A DNA stretch of 64,000 nt from Haemonchus contortus. Taxonomy: Eukaryota > Nematoda > Chromadorea > Rhabditida > Trichostrongylidae. The notes under the pieces are model-generated. The model saw nothing but the letters and a program-made list of their open reading frames with translations. It did not search any database and was not told the DNA's origin. The stretch is from the NCBI GenBank assembly GCA_000469685.2, contig LS997565.1:1956005-2020004 (forward strand), in the 5' to 3' direction. Shown here piece by piece: positions 36,401-51,400 of this stretch (positions are counted from its first letter, which is position 1; each line of letters opens with the position of its first letter). Both the position numbers and the translations under genes were made by a program.

Positions 36401-39400
36401 TCGTTTTTGATTGTGCCTTCAAGAACAGTTTTTCCGAATTCCGATTTCTACCAGGAAATATTTCCGGATCAGACAAGGATAATTAAACTCTTCTGTTTTC
36501 TAGGGAAGATCATTTTTCATCGTTGTGTTCATACAAAAAATTTCAGAATGGCTGAAGGCTCCGGAATTCGTGCCGCGCACGAAAATGCTGGCCGAAGCAT
36601 TTGCACCACCTCTTGACTGTCCACAAGATCATTCCTCATTGACGGAAGTGCCTTATGTACCTATTGGACAATTGCCTCCGGTCGGCATGGCTAATTGTAA
36701 GTTTTACCAATCAATTATTGATTATAATCGATCACTAAGTGTTTAGTACTAGTATCTTCTTTGCTGATATCGAGAGTAGTCCAGAGATTTCATTTTGAGA
36801 GGCCCAACCGATATACAGACCCTTTTGTGCTTTGCAGCTATGGTAGAGGAGGTGGGAAAGCGTTTTCCACTTCGGCTGGGCAAATGTGCTATCGATCTGT
36901 TAGAAGAAACTCAGAATTAAAGCTGGAAGCAGTGCAGAAGTGGTCATCGACGGGAAAAGGAGAAGCTGCAGTTAATGAGATTTCATTCCGGGCCGTCTAT
37001 TCTCATTTGCACAGCTCGATATCGTCCCGAATTTCGTATGGGTCCAGTTTACCGAGACTTAAACCATAGGACCTTTTCTGGGAGGTGGGGGTTGAAATCG
37101 TCAAGGGTCAGCTTCCAATAACGGCTATATTTACATTAGCGGATTCGTTTAACTTGCGTGTTCAAGGAAATGGGAACATGGCCCACAGGTTGTACCAAGC
37201 TCTGACTAGGAGTCTACGAAAAACAGGGTTGTTTAGTAGCCCGATCAAGAGAAGAGTGTACGGCTGGCCAAAAAACCTTGGGCAGCCATGTAACCGTGAA
37301 TCACTTACTGTGACGTAGTCAGGCAACATTTCTTCTTGGCAGGACCGCTTACAGAACCCACATGTTCAGTAATGATACTGCTGCCTGTTAAGGTGTGGCT
37401 CCGCCTTTCGCCATACCACCGACCCATGCTCCTCCATACGTGGCGGCTCCGCCCTTCCCGCCAATGGTACCGATGCCGCCGGCCGCTACCGGCCCTATCG
37501 CACCACGGATGCCTGTCATCCCCAATGGATACACTGTCAACATAACCAATCTTAATCGTGAGTTCATTTACAATATTATTTAGCTTGTAATCGATCCAAC
37601 TAATTTTTTCGTTTTTTTTAATCATCAAGGTTACGACACAAAATTTCCCGTTTCAAACGAGATTTATGGTCTGCGAAAATCGCCCACTTCATTCTCCGTG
37701 TGAAGAACAGTATAAACCCATCTACTATGTTAATATAGAATCTCTGAAATGGTCGGTGATGAAGACAGATTAGTCTACAGATTATTGCAGATTTTCTCAC
37801 GCATCCAATCAGTGTAGTGGTTGCCCGCCAAAGGCGAATACACGGCTCACTTTTAACGCTAGTTGGGTTGGCGAGTTCCAGTGCAATGTATCAATATCTT
37901 ACACTCCAGGACGCTCATCAAGCGTTTTAATGTATCGATAGAGATTAGTTTCAACTGGCTGAATATTAGCTATCCGACTACTTAGTACATACCAGTTGGC
38001 TCTTTAAATCGCTTGGGTTACGGTAGGCAAAAAATGACGACAATGTGTAATACACGGGGTTGAACATTGTCATTCGTCTCCATAACGCTCGAGCGTCCCT
38101 TTTTCTGGTCATCCCTGAACAAACAACTAATGATGATGATCGGGGCGTCGGTCATTTTGCTCTTGAACAGCAGCAGCAGGCTTTGCCCTGTCGGTCGTCT
38201 CCCCCACGTCTTTACACCACCACCATGCCGACATCGTTGCCACTGACATCGCTCGCGCCCACGTCGACGTCGTCGTCGGTGGCACCACCTGGCTGTCCAG
38301 GCGATGGTTCTGAGATTTATTTCGGGTGGTGTCCGGTCATAGCCAGTTCCACTATTGGAGTTTTCGAATGAAATATATTCGTATTTTTAGTTAAATTCTC
38401 TGGAACCTCTTGTGATAAATATCTGCTCATATTAACGTAAACATTCAGTCAGTTGAACTGTTTTGCTTTGCTCTCAGTCAGTTGAACTGTTTTGCTTTGC
38501 TCTCTTGTATCGCGTACTATTTTCTATTATCTTCCGAATTTATCGCTAACGGTTTACCCTACCCCTCTATCATCTCTTTCGCATGTATCGTTAGATATCA
38601 GGGGAATTTTTACTTAGCAACTGTTTACTTTTTTCAAGCGCTTTGATATCTATGGTTCATGAGCAGGCACGTAGTAATGCATGAAAATACAGGACATTTG
38701 GCCAACGTTTTTCATGAATACGCCATGCCCCTGGCATACATGTGAAATAGTAATTGTATCCGTCAGTATATCGGCCATTCAGATGTAAAGTAATATAATT
38801 GAAGATGATCAATGACCATCTTTTAAATTAGGAATCGTAGCTATTCACACTAATTCGCATAGATGCACCTTTGATCGATATCGATTTGCGACGTGTCTCA
38901 CTCGGACGCTACGCGACCGCACGCTACAGCTTGGCCACGCCCTTCGCGCCTTTGTTTCTTTACTGCCATTTTTCTTGAGTTGTTGCTAATTATCGATTAC
39001 TGTAGGATCTATCTTTACACTTCATTTGTATATATACACAATTGCACGTATTGAGCTGCCTTCTTATGGGAAAAGCTGGGTATGTCTGGGAAATGAACAT
39101 AGGTCCGCAGACTGTAAGGATCTTTCAACCACATCCTTCGTCTCCGGAATTTTGCTTATTTTTTATTTGTTCATTTTTGGAATTGCTTCAGCAAATGACA
39201 TTATACCTAGGCCTTTTACCTTTGAGCATTTGGTTTTGATTAGACAGGACATAGAACAATCATAAATGCCTCCGGTCCCTCTGGTTGCCATCGAAAAATC
39301 GGTCTAATGCATGCATAAAGAGGTTCGAAAGCTTCTTATGTTTATTTTCCCGTTTTGGATGAGAAAAGGGCATTACTGCAGCGGGAAGGAATCAATGTCT

Positions 39401-42400
39401 TTTCCAAGCCGTTCTTCTTTTTCTTCCCACTCCTCCTGACGTCGAATACATTCCTTACCCAGATAATTACATAGGATTCTGTACCCATGAATGGCTTTTG
39501 AACCGGTTCATCACGAGAAAGAACAATCCCAACTACACAACGCATTAATTGAATGGTTGTTCATGAATATGGAAAGACTAGAGCGAGTCCTCTCATTTTG
39601 ATGGATGTTCTACAAATGCTCTCTGTGTGGGATGAATCAAGGAAGGGCCAGGCGGCTATGGGATAATGGTTGTCTCAGTAATCATCAAAGTAGTTGTTTC
39701 TAGTGGCTTCTTTTTTTACCCTCGTCTCCAGCTGTAGATGATTAGCATGCGAATAGCGCCAGTTTGCAGGTTGAATTCCAATTTCCGCTTCCCATCATGT
39801 TTTTGAGCCAGTGCCTCCCGATTCCCAGACAGTAATACCCCGAAAAATAGCTGAAAAGCAATTTCCCGATCTTTCCTGCTTCCTGGATCCTGGATCATCA
39901 AATGCAAAGAGCAATATGGCACCATATAATATGCATAACGCCACATGCATGCGCTCAAGAACCACCCGATATCGACCATTACGATCACTTTGGGATAAGC
40001 CATGCCACTGATTCCCTCTCGGAGTCGTCAGAGCGTTTTGATGTGCCGTGGAACAGGACTGTGCCGATGTACTGGATAGATCGGACATTCTTCTTTTCCC
40101 TGAGCATCCGACTGCAGCTGATCTGAGTGGACCCGCAGGACCCGATCGGACATTGGATCCGTGGGTTTGTACGTATGGTAACGGAGTCAGTTGTCACTTA
40201 CACTATCCGCCTCCTCTGAACTTCGGACTTATCCCCTTCCCTGTTCAATTGTTTATGAGATCTGAAATGTAAAATTGCAGCTGCTCCCTACTGTTTTTAT
40301 TGACAACCTCCTTCAAACGACTTTTCCACTTTTTTCTCGAAATATGGGCCGTTACCTGAAAGCGGAAGCGTTCTATTTTCGTATTCTCGCATCTGCCGAG
40401 TTCCTCGTTTCTTCGATACTTCGCCAATGGCTCATAGAACTTTAGAAAGCAAAAACGCCACCTCCCAATCTCACTTACTCCAATGATTCGAATAGATTAT
40501 TGCTCCGAATTCCGATTTCCGGTTCCATTCAAATCTTCAAACTCGTTTTTTCCCTTGAAAAATTCTCCCAAGCTACTGAATACACGCGAATAGGAGCACA
40601 GATTTTTTTCGAATTTAATTCTGGTGGAATTTTGGTGAAGTAATCTCGATCAGACGTAGACGTAAACGAAGCAAATGCTAATGGTAATGGTAAAGGTAAG
40701 GTAAATGATCGTCTTTTACCCGTGGTATAGGAAGCCCATAAGTGGGATCTCTTGTATAAGTAGGTGTAGTCATCTCCTTGCACCCACCATTTGACCAATT
40801 GATTGCAAGCAATATCGAGCCACTGTTGTATCGTTGAAGACTCTCAAAACCTTTAAAAAGCCGTTTTTAGAAGGAGAAGTCCTGCCGCATACTGTAGAAC
40901 TGTGTCCATTCCATACATCACTTTTTCCTATTTCAGAAGGTGTCGGCCCACCGATTCCAGCGATTGTTTTGCGGAAGAAACGACGAAAGCGTAATAAGAA
41001 CACACAATCGCTGGTGATGAACTCGTCGGTAAGTTACCGTATCTGATACTCAGCTTGCGGAGCTCCAAAATCTTCCTAAAGCAACATGACCACTTTTTTG
41101 CAATGAAGGGCAACTCGTCAGAGGGCATTAAATCTTCTGGGGCATGATTTAGTGGATTAGCCTGTTGACCACAAGTAATCCATCGGCGCCCCGTCCGATT
41201 CGGCGTATTGCATGAGCACAACAAACACCAGCACCAGCGTGTGGCCATCAAATCGGAGTCAATTTCCGTCACAATGATAGGCTAGCGTCCGGACTGCCTG
41301 TGTTATATAGGCCTTGGAAATCGGATCAATGGGTCCAGCGGGGTCTCCCACGAACTTGTGCCAAGGATGGGATTCAACAGGGAAGATGTTGCATTTGCAA
41401 TAAATGGAATGTAATTTCAATGGTAATGGAACGTTTTAGGGTGTTTTTGATAGCTATTTCATCCGTCCAAACCTCCCGAGAGTTTCAGGAAGATTGCAGA
41501 CAAAAAGGGAAATGGGAGTAAACCTTCCCGAACGGATATGAGGGACACGGGTCCATATAACTATTGTTATTCTGAATGAATATTTACCAAACGACGATTC
41601 GCTTCCTGTTCTCTTCTAACCACTTTGGAGATTGATGTACACAAACTGCTGCACCGCCACGCGACCGCGCGCATCCTACCCATGCCCACAAATCGATATC
41701 TATCTGTCCATCATTGCTGTAGTTTCATTGCCGATATAATCAAAATTTCACGTTTCCCGATGATAATTAGCATATACCTGTATTAGCACTCTCGGTTGAC
41801 GACTTGAGCAAGAAACCTGCATTGATTGACTGGCGCGACGCAACCGCGCGCGTCCTATATCTGAGTGTCGCTATCTTTGCCTTTTTAGTGTTGGTATTGC
41901 TGATCGAGTTGAAACTTTTATCTTTCGTTCATGAAGATAGCAGCTAATCTGCGTCTCAATCCACTGCTACCTCTTGGAGAGAAACGAGCACGCTGACCGC
42001 ATTGCAATCTCATAATGGGTAGGGAGTTCAGAACAGCCCAGAACAGTTCAGTAAGCCCAATATAGGAGGTAACCCTAGCAATGATGGATGTGTTGGTTCT
42101 ACTTAACTCAACTAACATCGACCAGTACGCATCCACAACCTTCTTAGAACATGGGTCCCGAAAGGTTACGTGACTACTTGAATCAGTCGAGGGCTAGGCT
42201 AACGTTTTTGACATATTCGATGATCTTGCTCGGTTAGAAATGATCACTGTCTCTTTCAAGGAATCGCCCAGTTCATCGCATCCATTAGATCCAAATGGTT
42301 ATGCCAGTGACCGGAACGGTGCTACTACACCAGACGATGCACCGATTGTTGAAGACGACGAGTCATCAGTGAGTTTTCGAATATTTTGCTGAATTGGAAG

Positions 42401-45400
42401 ATGTAGCACCAATAATCCCACCTTATCCTACTTCTCTGATTATTGCGGGATCTATAAGATGTATTAGCTCTCCATGGGGCACGTAGGCAGCTTCTTTGGC
42501 TAAATTGTTTGTTTCTGTTCCATCAGAAAGTTCTTTGTCTTTAGTATAGTGAGTGAATAATTGAGCCAAAGAATGGACATATGCTTCAGGGTGCGGACGG
42601 CAAACAGCTGCTGAGTGGGTCGTGTCCGGATCTCAGCGAAGAGCAACTTGAAATGTGGGATAACTATTTGGTAAGTACTATACTCCATACTCTTCAGTAT
42701 TTTCAATCCCATACCCCAATGCTGTGGTAGAAGGGTGGTGGTGGGTAGTAAAGGCACCTTTAGGAACTCAAGTATATGATACCGACTTCGTTTCATCGAC
42801 TGATGACCGCCAAGACAACCGGGAATTCCATCCTTCGGGATTAGATCGATAGATTGCCAACAAATTCATCCGGGAGAGTGAAAGTACAGACATGTAGACT
42901 GGCTTCTTCCACAAATCATTAGAGAGAAGAACAATCAAACGTGTCCACGGTCTGAAAGGAAATCATCTGTATTTCATGTATTTCATGCTTGTCGATTTTG
43001 GAACTGCTGTGCATCTCAAGAAAATTTAAGCCTCCCTCCAAATAAAACTTCGTTATGGATTGTGCCCACTTCTGCTGGGTGCTTAATGAGTCATCGAAGT
43101 GCTGAAGAAACATTTGCTTCTCGGTTTTAATGAATAGCGAGGCTTCCTGTGCGACACATTGAAATATGACAGCCAACTGAGCACCCAGATCCTATCGTTT
43201 GCAGCCAAGTCCGGGGAAGCCTTTCCCTTGTCGCAGCAAAGGCAAGGGGCCAGACTCAGCGGAATACCCACCCAACCGAGCCTCCACCTTACTGGTAGAC
43301 CTTCAAGTGGCTGGGCTCCATGCATCGAAAATCTCAGTCATCGAAATCCCTACTGCTCCAATGTTCATTGAATATTCGGAAGTTCAAAGACATTCGTACT
43401 AGTGATCGAGGAGCAAAATGGGTGACTATGGCAACAAAGATTCATTTTTTCACTCAATTACAATAAAGCGGAGGTGGTGTAGTGTCATATGGCGCGCACA
43501 TGCACGTATGAGCCGGGGTTCAGATCTCTGATCAATAACCCTCTGAGCCAACCAAACCTTCCATTCCTCCGGGGTCGGCTATTCGAAAATAGACTCCTCT
43601 GGGAGGATAAAAACGCTGACTTGTACATATGCCGGCCACCGCTAGTGATTGCTTTGTAGAAGCAGCATTCGCATTCAACTGTCACCACGATTTCGAATGG
43701 GAGTCGAATATGAAGTGCATCCCAAAATGGGATCAATTAGGGCTGAAACACCTCATCCTTCGTAACATTAATTTACTGTGATGAAGTTCCGAGGTTTTAA
43801 ACAATGTCTTTTTGAGAGCGGAGGTTTATTCGATTCACTCAGAGGGTCGACTCAGAGTCCTAGGAGGTACGTTCAATTCGTGTGCTTAGCCTGCACAGTG
43901 GGGGGGGGGGGGGGGGGGAAATGTTGAAAATCAGTCCCTCCACCTAGGTGGACGAGTTTTCTGCCGAATAGATGAAGAGCGAAAGGCTTGGTTGGCTTAG
44001 GCAAATACCAATTTAACCATAAGTTATGGAACCGGGAACAAAAGTGTGCCAGCGGGTCCACTTGGATCTACTTTACCTCAATTTATTTTATTGACATACG
44101 TGGCAACGGTACGCATCCTTCCCTAGGCTGTACTTCTTTTTACAGTATGCTGCCGCAGTAGACAGTAAAGAAAAAAAGGAAAGATCAACGCCACCGAGTT
44201 CACCAAAGCAGGACGTCAACGAAGCATCTGGTGCGTTTATGTGGAGAACAGATGCTGGTCAAATAACAATTATTTAGATAGTACCAAGGCGATAAAAGGC
44301 CTTTTTCCAGTCTATGATGTTCTACCGAGGAGTCTACGGGATGTCGCTGAACAACAACTTGATGGTTTTAGCAATCCAGAAATACGTCGACTGGATAGGG
44401 AAATCAACGGTACGGCTTATTCCAATACTGTTCCATCTGAGACGCGATTAAGGGACCAAATAATCTCGCAAAATTAGGGGGTTCCGGAGGTTTTCTTATT
44501 TTTCAAGTAAATTAATCGAGTGAAATAGGAAACTGTACTTTTTCAATACAATTTGATCGACTCATTGATTGATTGGCTGATTGACTTACTTGGTCTCTTA
44601 CCTGAAAAATACGTAAAATCCTTAATTTTTTTGTTTGATGAATTATCAGAACTCCTGCAGCGACATTTGGGGTGGCGCTTCTGCAAAACTTGAATTCCTT
44701 TCTAACTGACATCGCCGTGACATACACCGGCAAGAACTACTTTTTCAAAAACCCTGGACTGATCTGCTGTGGCTTAACATATTTGTTTAAATACGAACTC
44801 GTTACAGGTTTTAGAAAACTCCTGTAAATTAAATTATAGGCGTAAATATGGGGAAATTTTCCCATTAATCGAGGAATTTCTAGATGCGCGTGGGATATCC
44901 GAATGTCCAATTAACAAGTGGGAATAACCATAATTCCCCTACACGTTTGAGCTAAAACTTCCAAGCAACTGCTTTTCCGACAGCCGCCAGGGTCCCTTCA
45001 GTTGATTTCACACGACTTGATAGGTTTTAGTGGTGGGAACTCCCACCCCATTCGATTAGTCCGCCACCAATGCTGGTCTGATTAGACCCGAAAAACCCCG
45101 TTTCAGTTTGCCCATTTAACGGCTCATAGCACTGCAACCCTAAACAAATGCCTCCATGATTCTACCAGGTGATCAAAGTATGGCGCACTCCCTTTACGAG
45201 CCCTTCACCGATTTCTTTCCTTATGGCTTAAGGCTATTCACGAGCGGCTACATAATTTTCCGGTAGATTGCGATTACTTCCATTCTGCTTTACTATTACC
45301 CTTCCTATTGATGAGTATGGACACCATTCCCGATTTCCGACCGGATATCCAATTATAGATAGCCAGGAAGTATCTATTAGAGCCCTCCCCCCTCCCCGCT

Positions 45401-48400
45401 CCGCCCCCCCCCCCTCGGGCGACAAGGGCGCAGAAACTTTGCGAGTCCTTTTGCCGTGGCAATAGAGGTCAACAAAATCAATTAGATGCCGGAATGAGAG
45501 CAATTTCATTTCCTTTTTCTAACCCGGAGCTGAATGAGACCACTGGGAGCTATTATACCATACCCCTCCTTACACAGGGGGGAAGGGGGTATGGTGTTAT
45601 CCTTCAGAGCTTCATTTGTTCTCATTCAAGGAGGGATAGGGAGATTCAGAGGAAAGCATTTTGGGGTTCGAATATGAGGGGATATTTACCAAAAAAGATT
45701 TCTCAATGCCACACTCGATCTCACGAATATAATAATCTAATGGCATAAATAATGGAAACTTTCCAGAACTTTCCTTTATTCTCGGTCATAAACGCTGAGA
45801 ATAAGCGATTGATACCCTCTTGAAGTAATGAAACCTTTGTTAATGCTTCCAGTCAAATGAAATGGTTCCTAAAAGAAAGGATCGGCCAGAGATGATTGCA
45901 GGAGAACGGCTCTTGACGTAGGCGTGTCTTTTGGAACGGCGCTGAATTCTTGAAAAGTGGTCCCAAGCGTAATAGGGGTAACAGAGAGGGCAGACGGGGA
46001 TGGAATTCATAAGCTTTCAATTCAACCTAACAACTGGTTCCATAGGTTTGCCCCAGAGAAGACCTCAAAAGAGCGAGATCGGTTCAGGAAGTAAGTGGGA
46101 GGGGGAGCGCTCCTAACAAAGCAGATGTGGAGCGTCTCGAATTCCCAGGACATCAACTGCTCAGACGACTGAAACGAAGTGTATTGTTGAGTTTGTAATC
46201 GCCCGAATGGGAACTTGCTGTTCTATCTTGTCCATCACTGGTATCAACCCAGCGGAGCCTACTATTTGTACTACACAGCTAGAGAAAATACCCAATGTTC
46301 TTGATTTCTTCTTTTCGTTCATTCCTAAAAAAACTGGGATTTTCTCGGAAACATCTCCTTTTTATTCGAAGATGCCCACAGAAATAAAAGGTCATTCAGG
46401 CTCCCATATAAACCCTTCAAAAGCGGCCCATCCTATTGTGTTCCAAAGCTCAGACGAACGCAAACAACAAAAGGGCATGGCGAGGCCGTTAATGAGTCCA
46501 GGCTACCTAAGGATCCCTAACCATCTGTTCAATTAAAGATGCTATCGACCATAAATTGCGCTGTGCACTCTCCGTACGCTCACGCAATCAGCGTCCACCA
46601 AGGTCAAGGTGTCGTCTATCACTTTCGCTGATCGTCTGGAAACTGCCCCTATACAACCTTATCATTCGCTATGATGACTGCCACATGCCACATAAGACTT
46701 AGCTGGATTCAGTTTTTATCATGTTTTGAATAACGTTTTAATGAATATGTATCTGGGCGTCAATCGATCCCATTTTCGCGATGCGCCTCGCTTTCGACTT
46801 CCATTTAGAATCATAGGGGGTTTGAGTGTGTGTGTGTGGCCTATACAATGATTATGGATGGCTAGCTAGCTTAGTGCTTTAATCTTTCCACACCAGCCTG
46901 GTACCAGTTAACTAACCATGGGAAAAGGAAGGAAAAAACCAAAGGAAGGTTTGTCGGTAAGGCAGGGTAACAGGCTGAGATTTTATTCCAAAACCTTACG
47001 TTGCTTGACACCGCTTCTCTTCTCTACGACTTTTTGAACTGTCCTCAGTTATCCTGTACCTTCCACTTTTCGAATTTCACATGGATTTTGTGAATTTCAA
47101 CTTTTTTGGCGATATCTGCGTCTCGTGCCTTTCTGTTGACTATTCTCGCTCCCCTACAACTTAATCATTCGTTATGAATTTGCTATTGCTACAAGAGATC
47201 AGATCAGAATTCCTTTTTTCATAGATTTTGGGATTATCCGGACCATCTTCAGACTGTGTTGGCTCTCTCTTTTGGTGTTTTACTTGTGAATTCAATCTAA
47301 ATCTAAATTGCAATTTAAATCTATAACTCATAAATTTTTCCGCAAAATGCCATTCATCAGATTTGTAGATCGCCCAAAAACCGCTCCTGCACCGCAACTC
47401 TGAAAACTGCTTTGTAACATAAGACTGTGTCGGAACCGCTTTCTATTCTGATGTTTCTATAACACATACTGCCTTTACGTCTCCTTTCTCACTATCTTTA
47501 TTTTACTTATTTATATATTTACCTTTTTTGTTTCCGTTTCGTCTTCCCAACGTTAGTCCCACGCCGTGGCAGGATCTGCTCGGTTTTTCCAACTGTCTTC
47601 TCCTCCACTTCAGGTTTTTAAACCTTGATGGTTTTGATGATCTCCTTTTTAACTGGTCCTGTTTGTTTGCTATTATCGATCCGATTACTGTTATTTATTC
47701 ATTGATATTAGGATTTATATTTACCATCATTTAATCTAACTAATATCGTGATGTTCCGAATTTTCGGGGAGAGAAATGTTTGACGGGAACATTCATTATC
47801 ACTCATTTTGGTCTTCGCTTCTGTCTGACGCTTGCTTCAGAAGAGGGAGACCAACCCAGTAATGAGCATTGCCTCGTGGTGACTAGTTGCCTTTTATAAG
47901 AGAAAGAATCATTAAAAAAGATAGCCCTGGAAGCTCTATCCAACTTTCATTTTCCGTCGTTTTTCAAGTTAAACTTGCTCTCAGCGGTCTCAACGAATAT
48001 TTCTTTCCTAAGTTATTTCCACTTCATGAAATGGTGTTATAATTACTTTCGCGTCCGCTGCTTCACCAACCGCTTCGCTCTCTCTGAACCATCAAGTGTG
48101 CAGCCCACATGCCGACTGCAGCTTGCACGTTGCATGGTCCAATGCAGACGTTTAGTAGTTCCAAACCAATTTGTTGAAACTTTGCTATTATCCCATGTCA
48201 TATTCTATTTGTTTACTTATTTATTCATGCTGATGTAGCTAACAAAACAAAAGCAGCTCATGTTGAAAACTAACAAAACGGAGTAAAAGTTGTCAATTAT
48301 ACCTAGGTTATAGATAATACCGTACCATAGTACACGGTGAGAAAAGTCTTAATGGAATGGCAAACATCATGGAATTGGACCTCAGAATTTTTTGTCAGCG

Positions 48401-51400
48401 ATGCTGGGAACGACGAAAATTCGGCCCAAATTCCGCTATGGAACTTTTGCAGCCATGTCAAGAAAAGGAGTAGAGAGTTGAGGGAGCTCGGGGAACCGTT
48501 ATAATATTCGTGCTCGGGAAGGCGGGTGCTGGATTGAATTTTGAAGTGGCAAAGCAGGGGTTGCATTACTCCAGAAGTTATCATCTGATACCTAAATTTT
48601 CAAAAGGTACCCATAATATCAGACAATTCTCCGATTTTGCATGATAATTATTGATATCGTAGGGATTGAGTGATATCAACTTTTTCAAATTTTTTCTTCC
48701 GTACCACTCAGGCTTGTTTCTGTAAGTGGTACCTAAGTCGAATAGATACGACCTCGCTAGTCACGCATAGGAAACATTTGGGTCACATCATTTTGCAATA
48801 TTTGATTGATCTACTAATTATAACTGACTTTAATTATGGGTGGTCCCAAATGGCTCACACATCTGGCTGTAGAATACCGCCTGAACCAGCCCCTTTACAT
48901 CAATCTAGCATCGGTCAGTTAGCACCGAACTCGTCTGATAAGATAAGGCGAGGACCTGATCCCATTTTGCTTCCAAAAGTCATTGTATAGTCCAAATACT
49001 CATTCAAACGCCTATACGATTCCGAACTGAAGCAGAGTGCGTGGCACGCCCGCCAAAATGGGACCAGTTGTGCTCAGAACTTTGCATTCCTGCTTTGATA
49101 ACCATCATAGCCACGATCGATTACCATTTCCGGGGAAGCTCTTGATATGTATGGAGATACCAATTAGTAGCGAAACATCGTAAATGGAGATGGATGTTGT
49201 AAAATCATGCAGTGGGAGTTTTCTAGCGTTTGCTGGTGTGATGGAAGAAATTTACAACGAGCGCCATCTATTCGGTGCAACGCCCATGTGCACTTTTGCA
49301 ACGGATTACACTAAAGTTCCATGACGTACGTGCTTAGCATGAGCGTCGGATTTTTTCTGCCAGGGATGGAGCGAAGGCCCCCTCCCCAAATATTTTTTCG
49401 GAGAAGTTTCCTTTTTTTTGATAAACTTTCCGTTTTATGCGTTTTAGTTCAATTTACCTTTTGATACTTTTAATATTTTTTCTAATTTACGGTATCACCA
49501 CTATTTCTTTTGTTCCTATCATCGATTTGTATAGAATGCCGAAGATGGGTATTGACTAGTGGCGCATTAACATAAAGCCATGGTTCGGGCATCGGATCCC
49601 GAATCGATGCACTCTCCTTGCCAAGGAAGTGTTCCACTCCTCCTCAACCGGCTAATTGATGATGGAGTTGTCTGGGAGGAAAAAATACTGGCTTGTTCGT
49701 GTAAAGGTGAGGGCAAGAGGGGTTTCTCCGTGTAAGGGATAAGAGCACGGGCTCAGAGAGCTTAAGTACCGGATCGAGTACCGTCCAAGGCTAAAGTTTC
49801 TTCCATAACTCGTCAACCTTGTGAGACTGGCTTGTGCCCTGGAGCCGAGACAGGGATTTGAAGTTGACTAGTGGGTTGTCCTTTAGCTGTTTCGGTTCCA
49901 GCCCACCGAAAACGGATGTCGAATCTCGAAAGGGGGATCGGAAGGAATGTTATATCCATTGTGCCCAGGGTGGTAGCCAGATAGTCAAGTCGATTTGGGG
50001 TTATAAATGGAAGAGCGAGTGCGCACAGCCATTGTTCTTCCTAACATTGGCAGGTTCAGCCAGCACTGCTGCTTTATTGAGAGACAACTTTCGTAACTTC
50101 CAGACTTTCCGCTTTCCAGTACTGTCGTAAAGATATTCAATTGGTCGGTTGTATTGTTAGTCGAGGTTGTCGATAACAGAATCCGGCAAGAGAAAAGTCA
50201 AAAGATTTGCTGGGAGAGCGTGGAGATCCCTAATAATGGCGGTTGTGGGGCTTTCTTCTCCCAACATAGCGGCTCTCTCTCCACACGTTGGAAAAGATAG
50301 TCAGCCCGGAACAAAACATGGTCGATATTTGTAATTGATGTGATCGATTCGATAATGGGATTCCCAACGAAATTATGCCGAAATATTGCGGACAAAAGGC
50401 TTCTGGAATCCATTAACCATAATTAGTATGGATGGCATGGTGAGCTCTAAAATCCTTTCTCTCTGTTTGTTCCATTCCGTTTGGTAAATTACGATGTGAA
50501 GCTTCGCAGCCCTTCTTCTTATGCCAGTCTTATTTCTTCTGACTGCCGAGAATGACCTTAGAAAGCTATGGCTTCCCTATAGGACTTCTCCATCTCTGTA
50601 TAAAGTGTGTGTAGGTCGTGCTGGTCGATGTTGAAGTGCTATGCTTTTCACAGACAACGAAGTGTGGTATAGCTGCCATTTTTTTCCATCGCAATCATCC
50701 GTCATCCGATTTGGATTATCAAGTTTACGGACAAGTCTATGTTCAGAGCCAGCCGTACTCATGATTAAGTCCACACCACTGCTCCCTCTACTGCCGTGCA
50801 CTTAAAGGAACAGTTCTTTTCCATGCTTGAAAACAGCGTGTGAGCAGCCATATCTCCGCTTCTCGGTCCCTCCGGTAACGTCGTGGTTGACCATCCTGGC
50901 TTTCATCAACAGATCTTTATAGATAGAGAATCAGCAAGCAGTCACGGTAGAGGAACTGTAGGCGTATTATGGCTGTAGCGCAATTTCTGGGTGTGCTCTT
51001 TGCGTGGTCATTCTGTCTTTGGTCAGCCTGAGCTGAGCTCGTACTCCTAATTCAAACCAGAGCTACCGGGATGGAAAACTTCGTTCAAAAGCGATAAGTC
51101 GTCTCGAAAAACACCACGTATTCTTGACTATGTGCTAAGTGTACCCACTTGGAAGTAGTCAGTGTCGTTGCTGTTTCCAGGGTCGGAAGTGCTACTATTT
51201 TAAGGCTGGACTTGGTTTCAACCTGCTGATTAACCAGGTATTCGGGCTGCAGGAAAATTGGTATGTAGCGGAACAAACTTACGATGAGAGCAATCATTCG
51301 TTAAAGTCAGGAAGTCACATCTCTATAGGATCGTTTCTCTCTAATGAATGTGTGGGGAAAGCTGATGGTATTCTCGAATATATAATAGGACCAATGGGTA

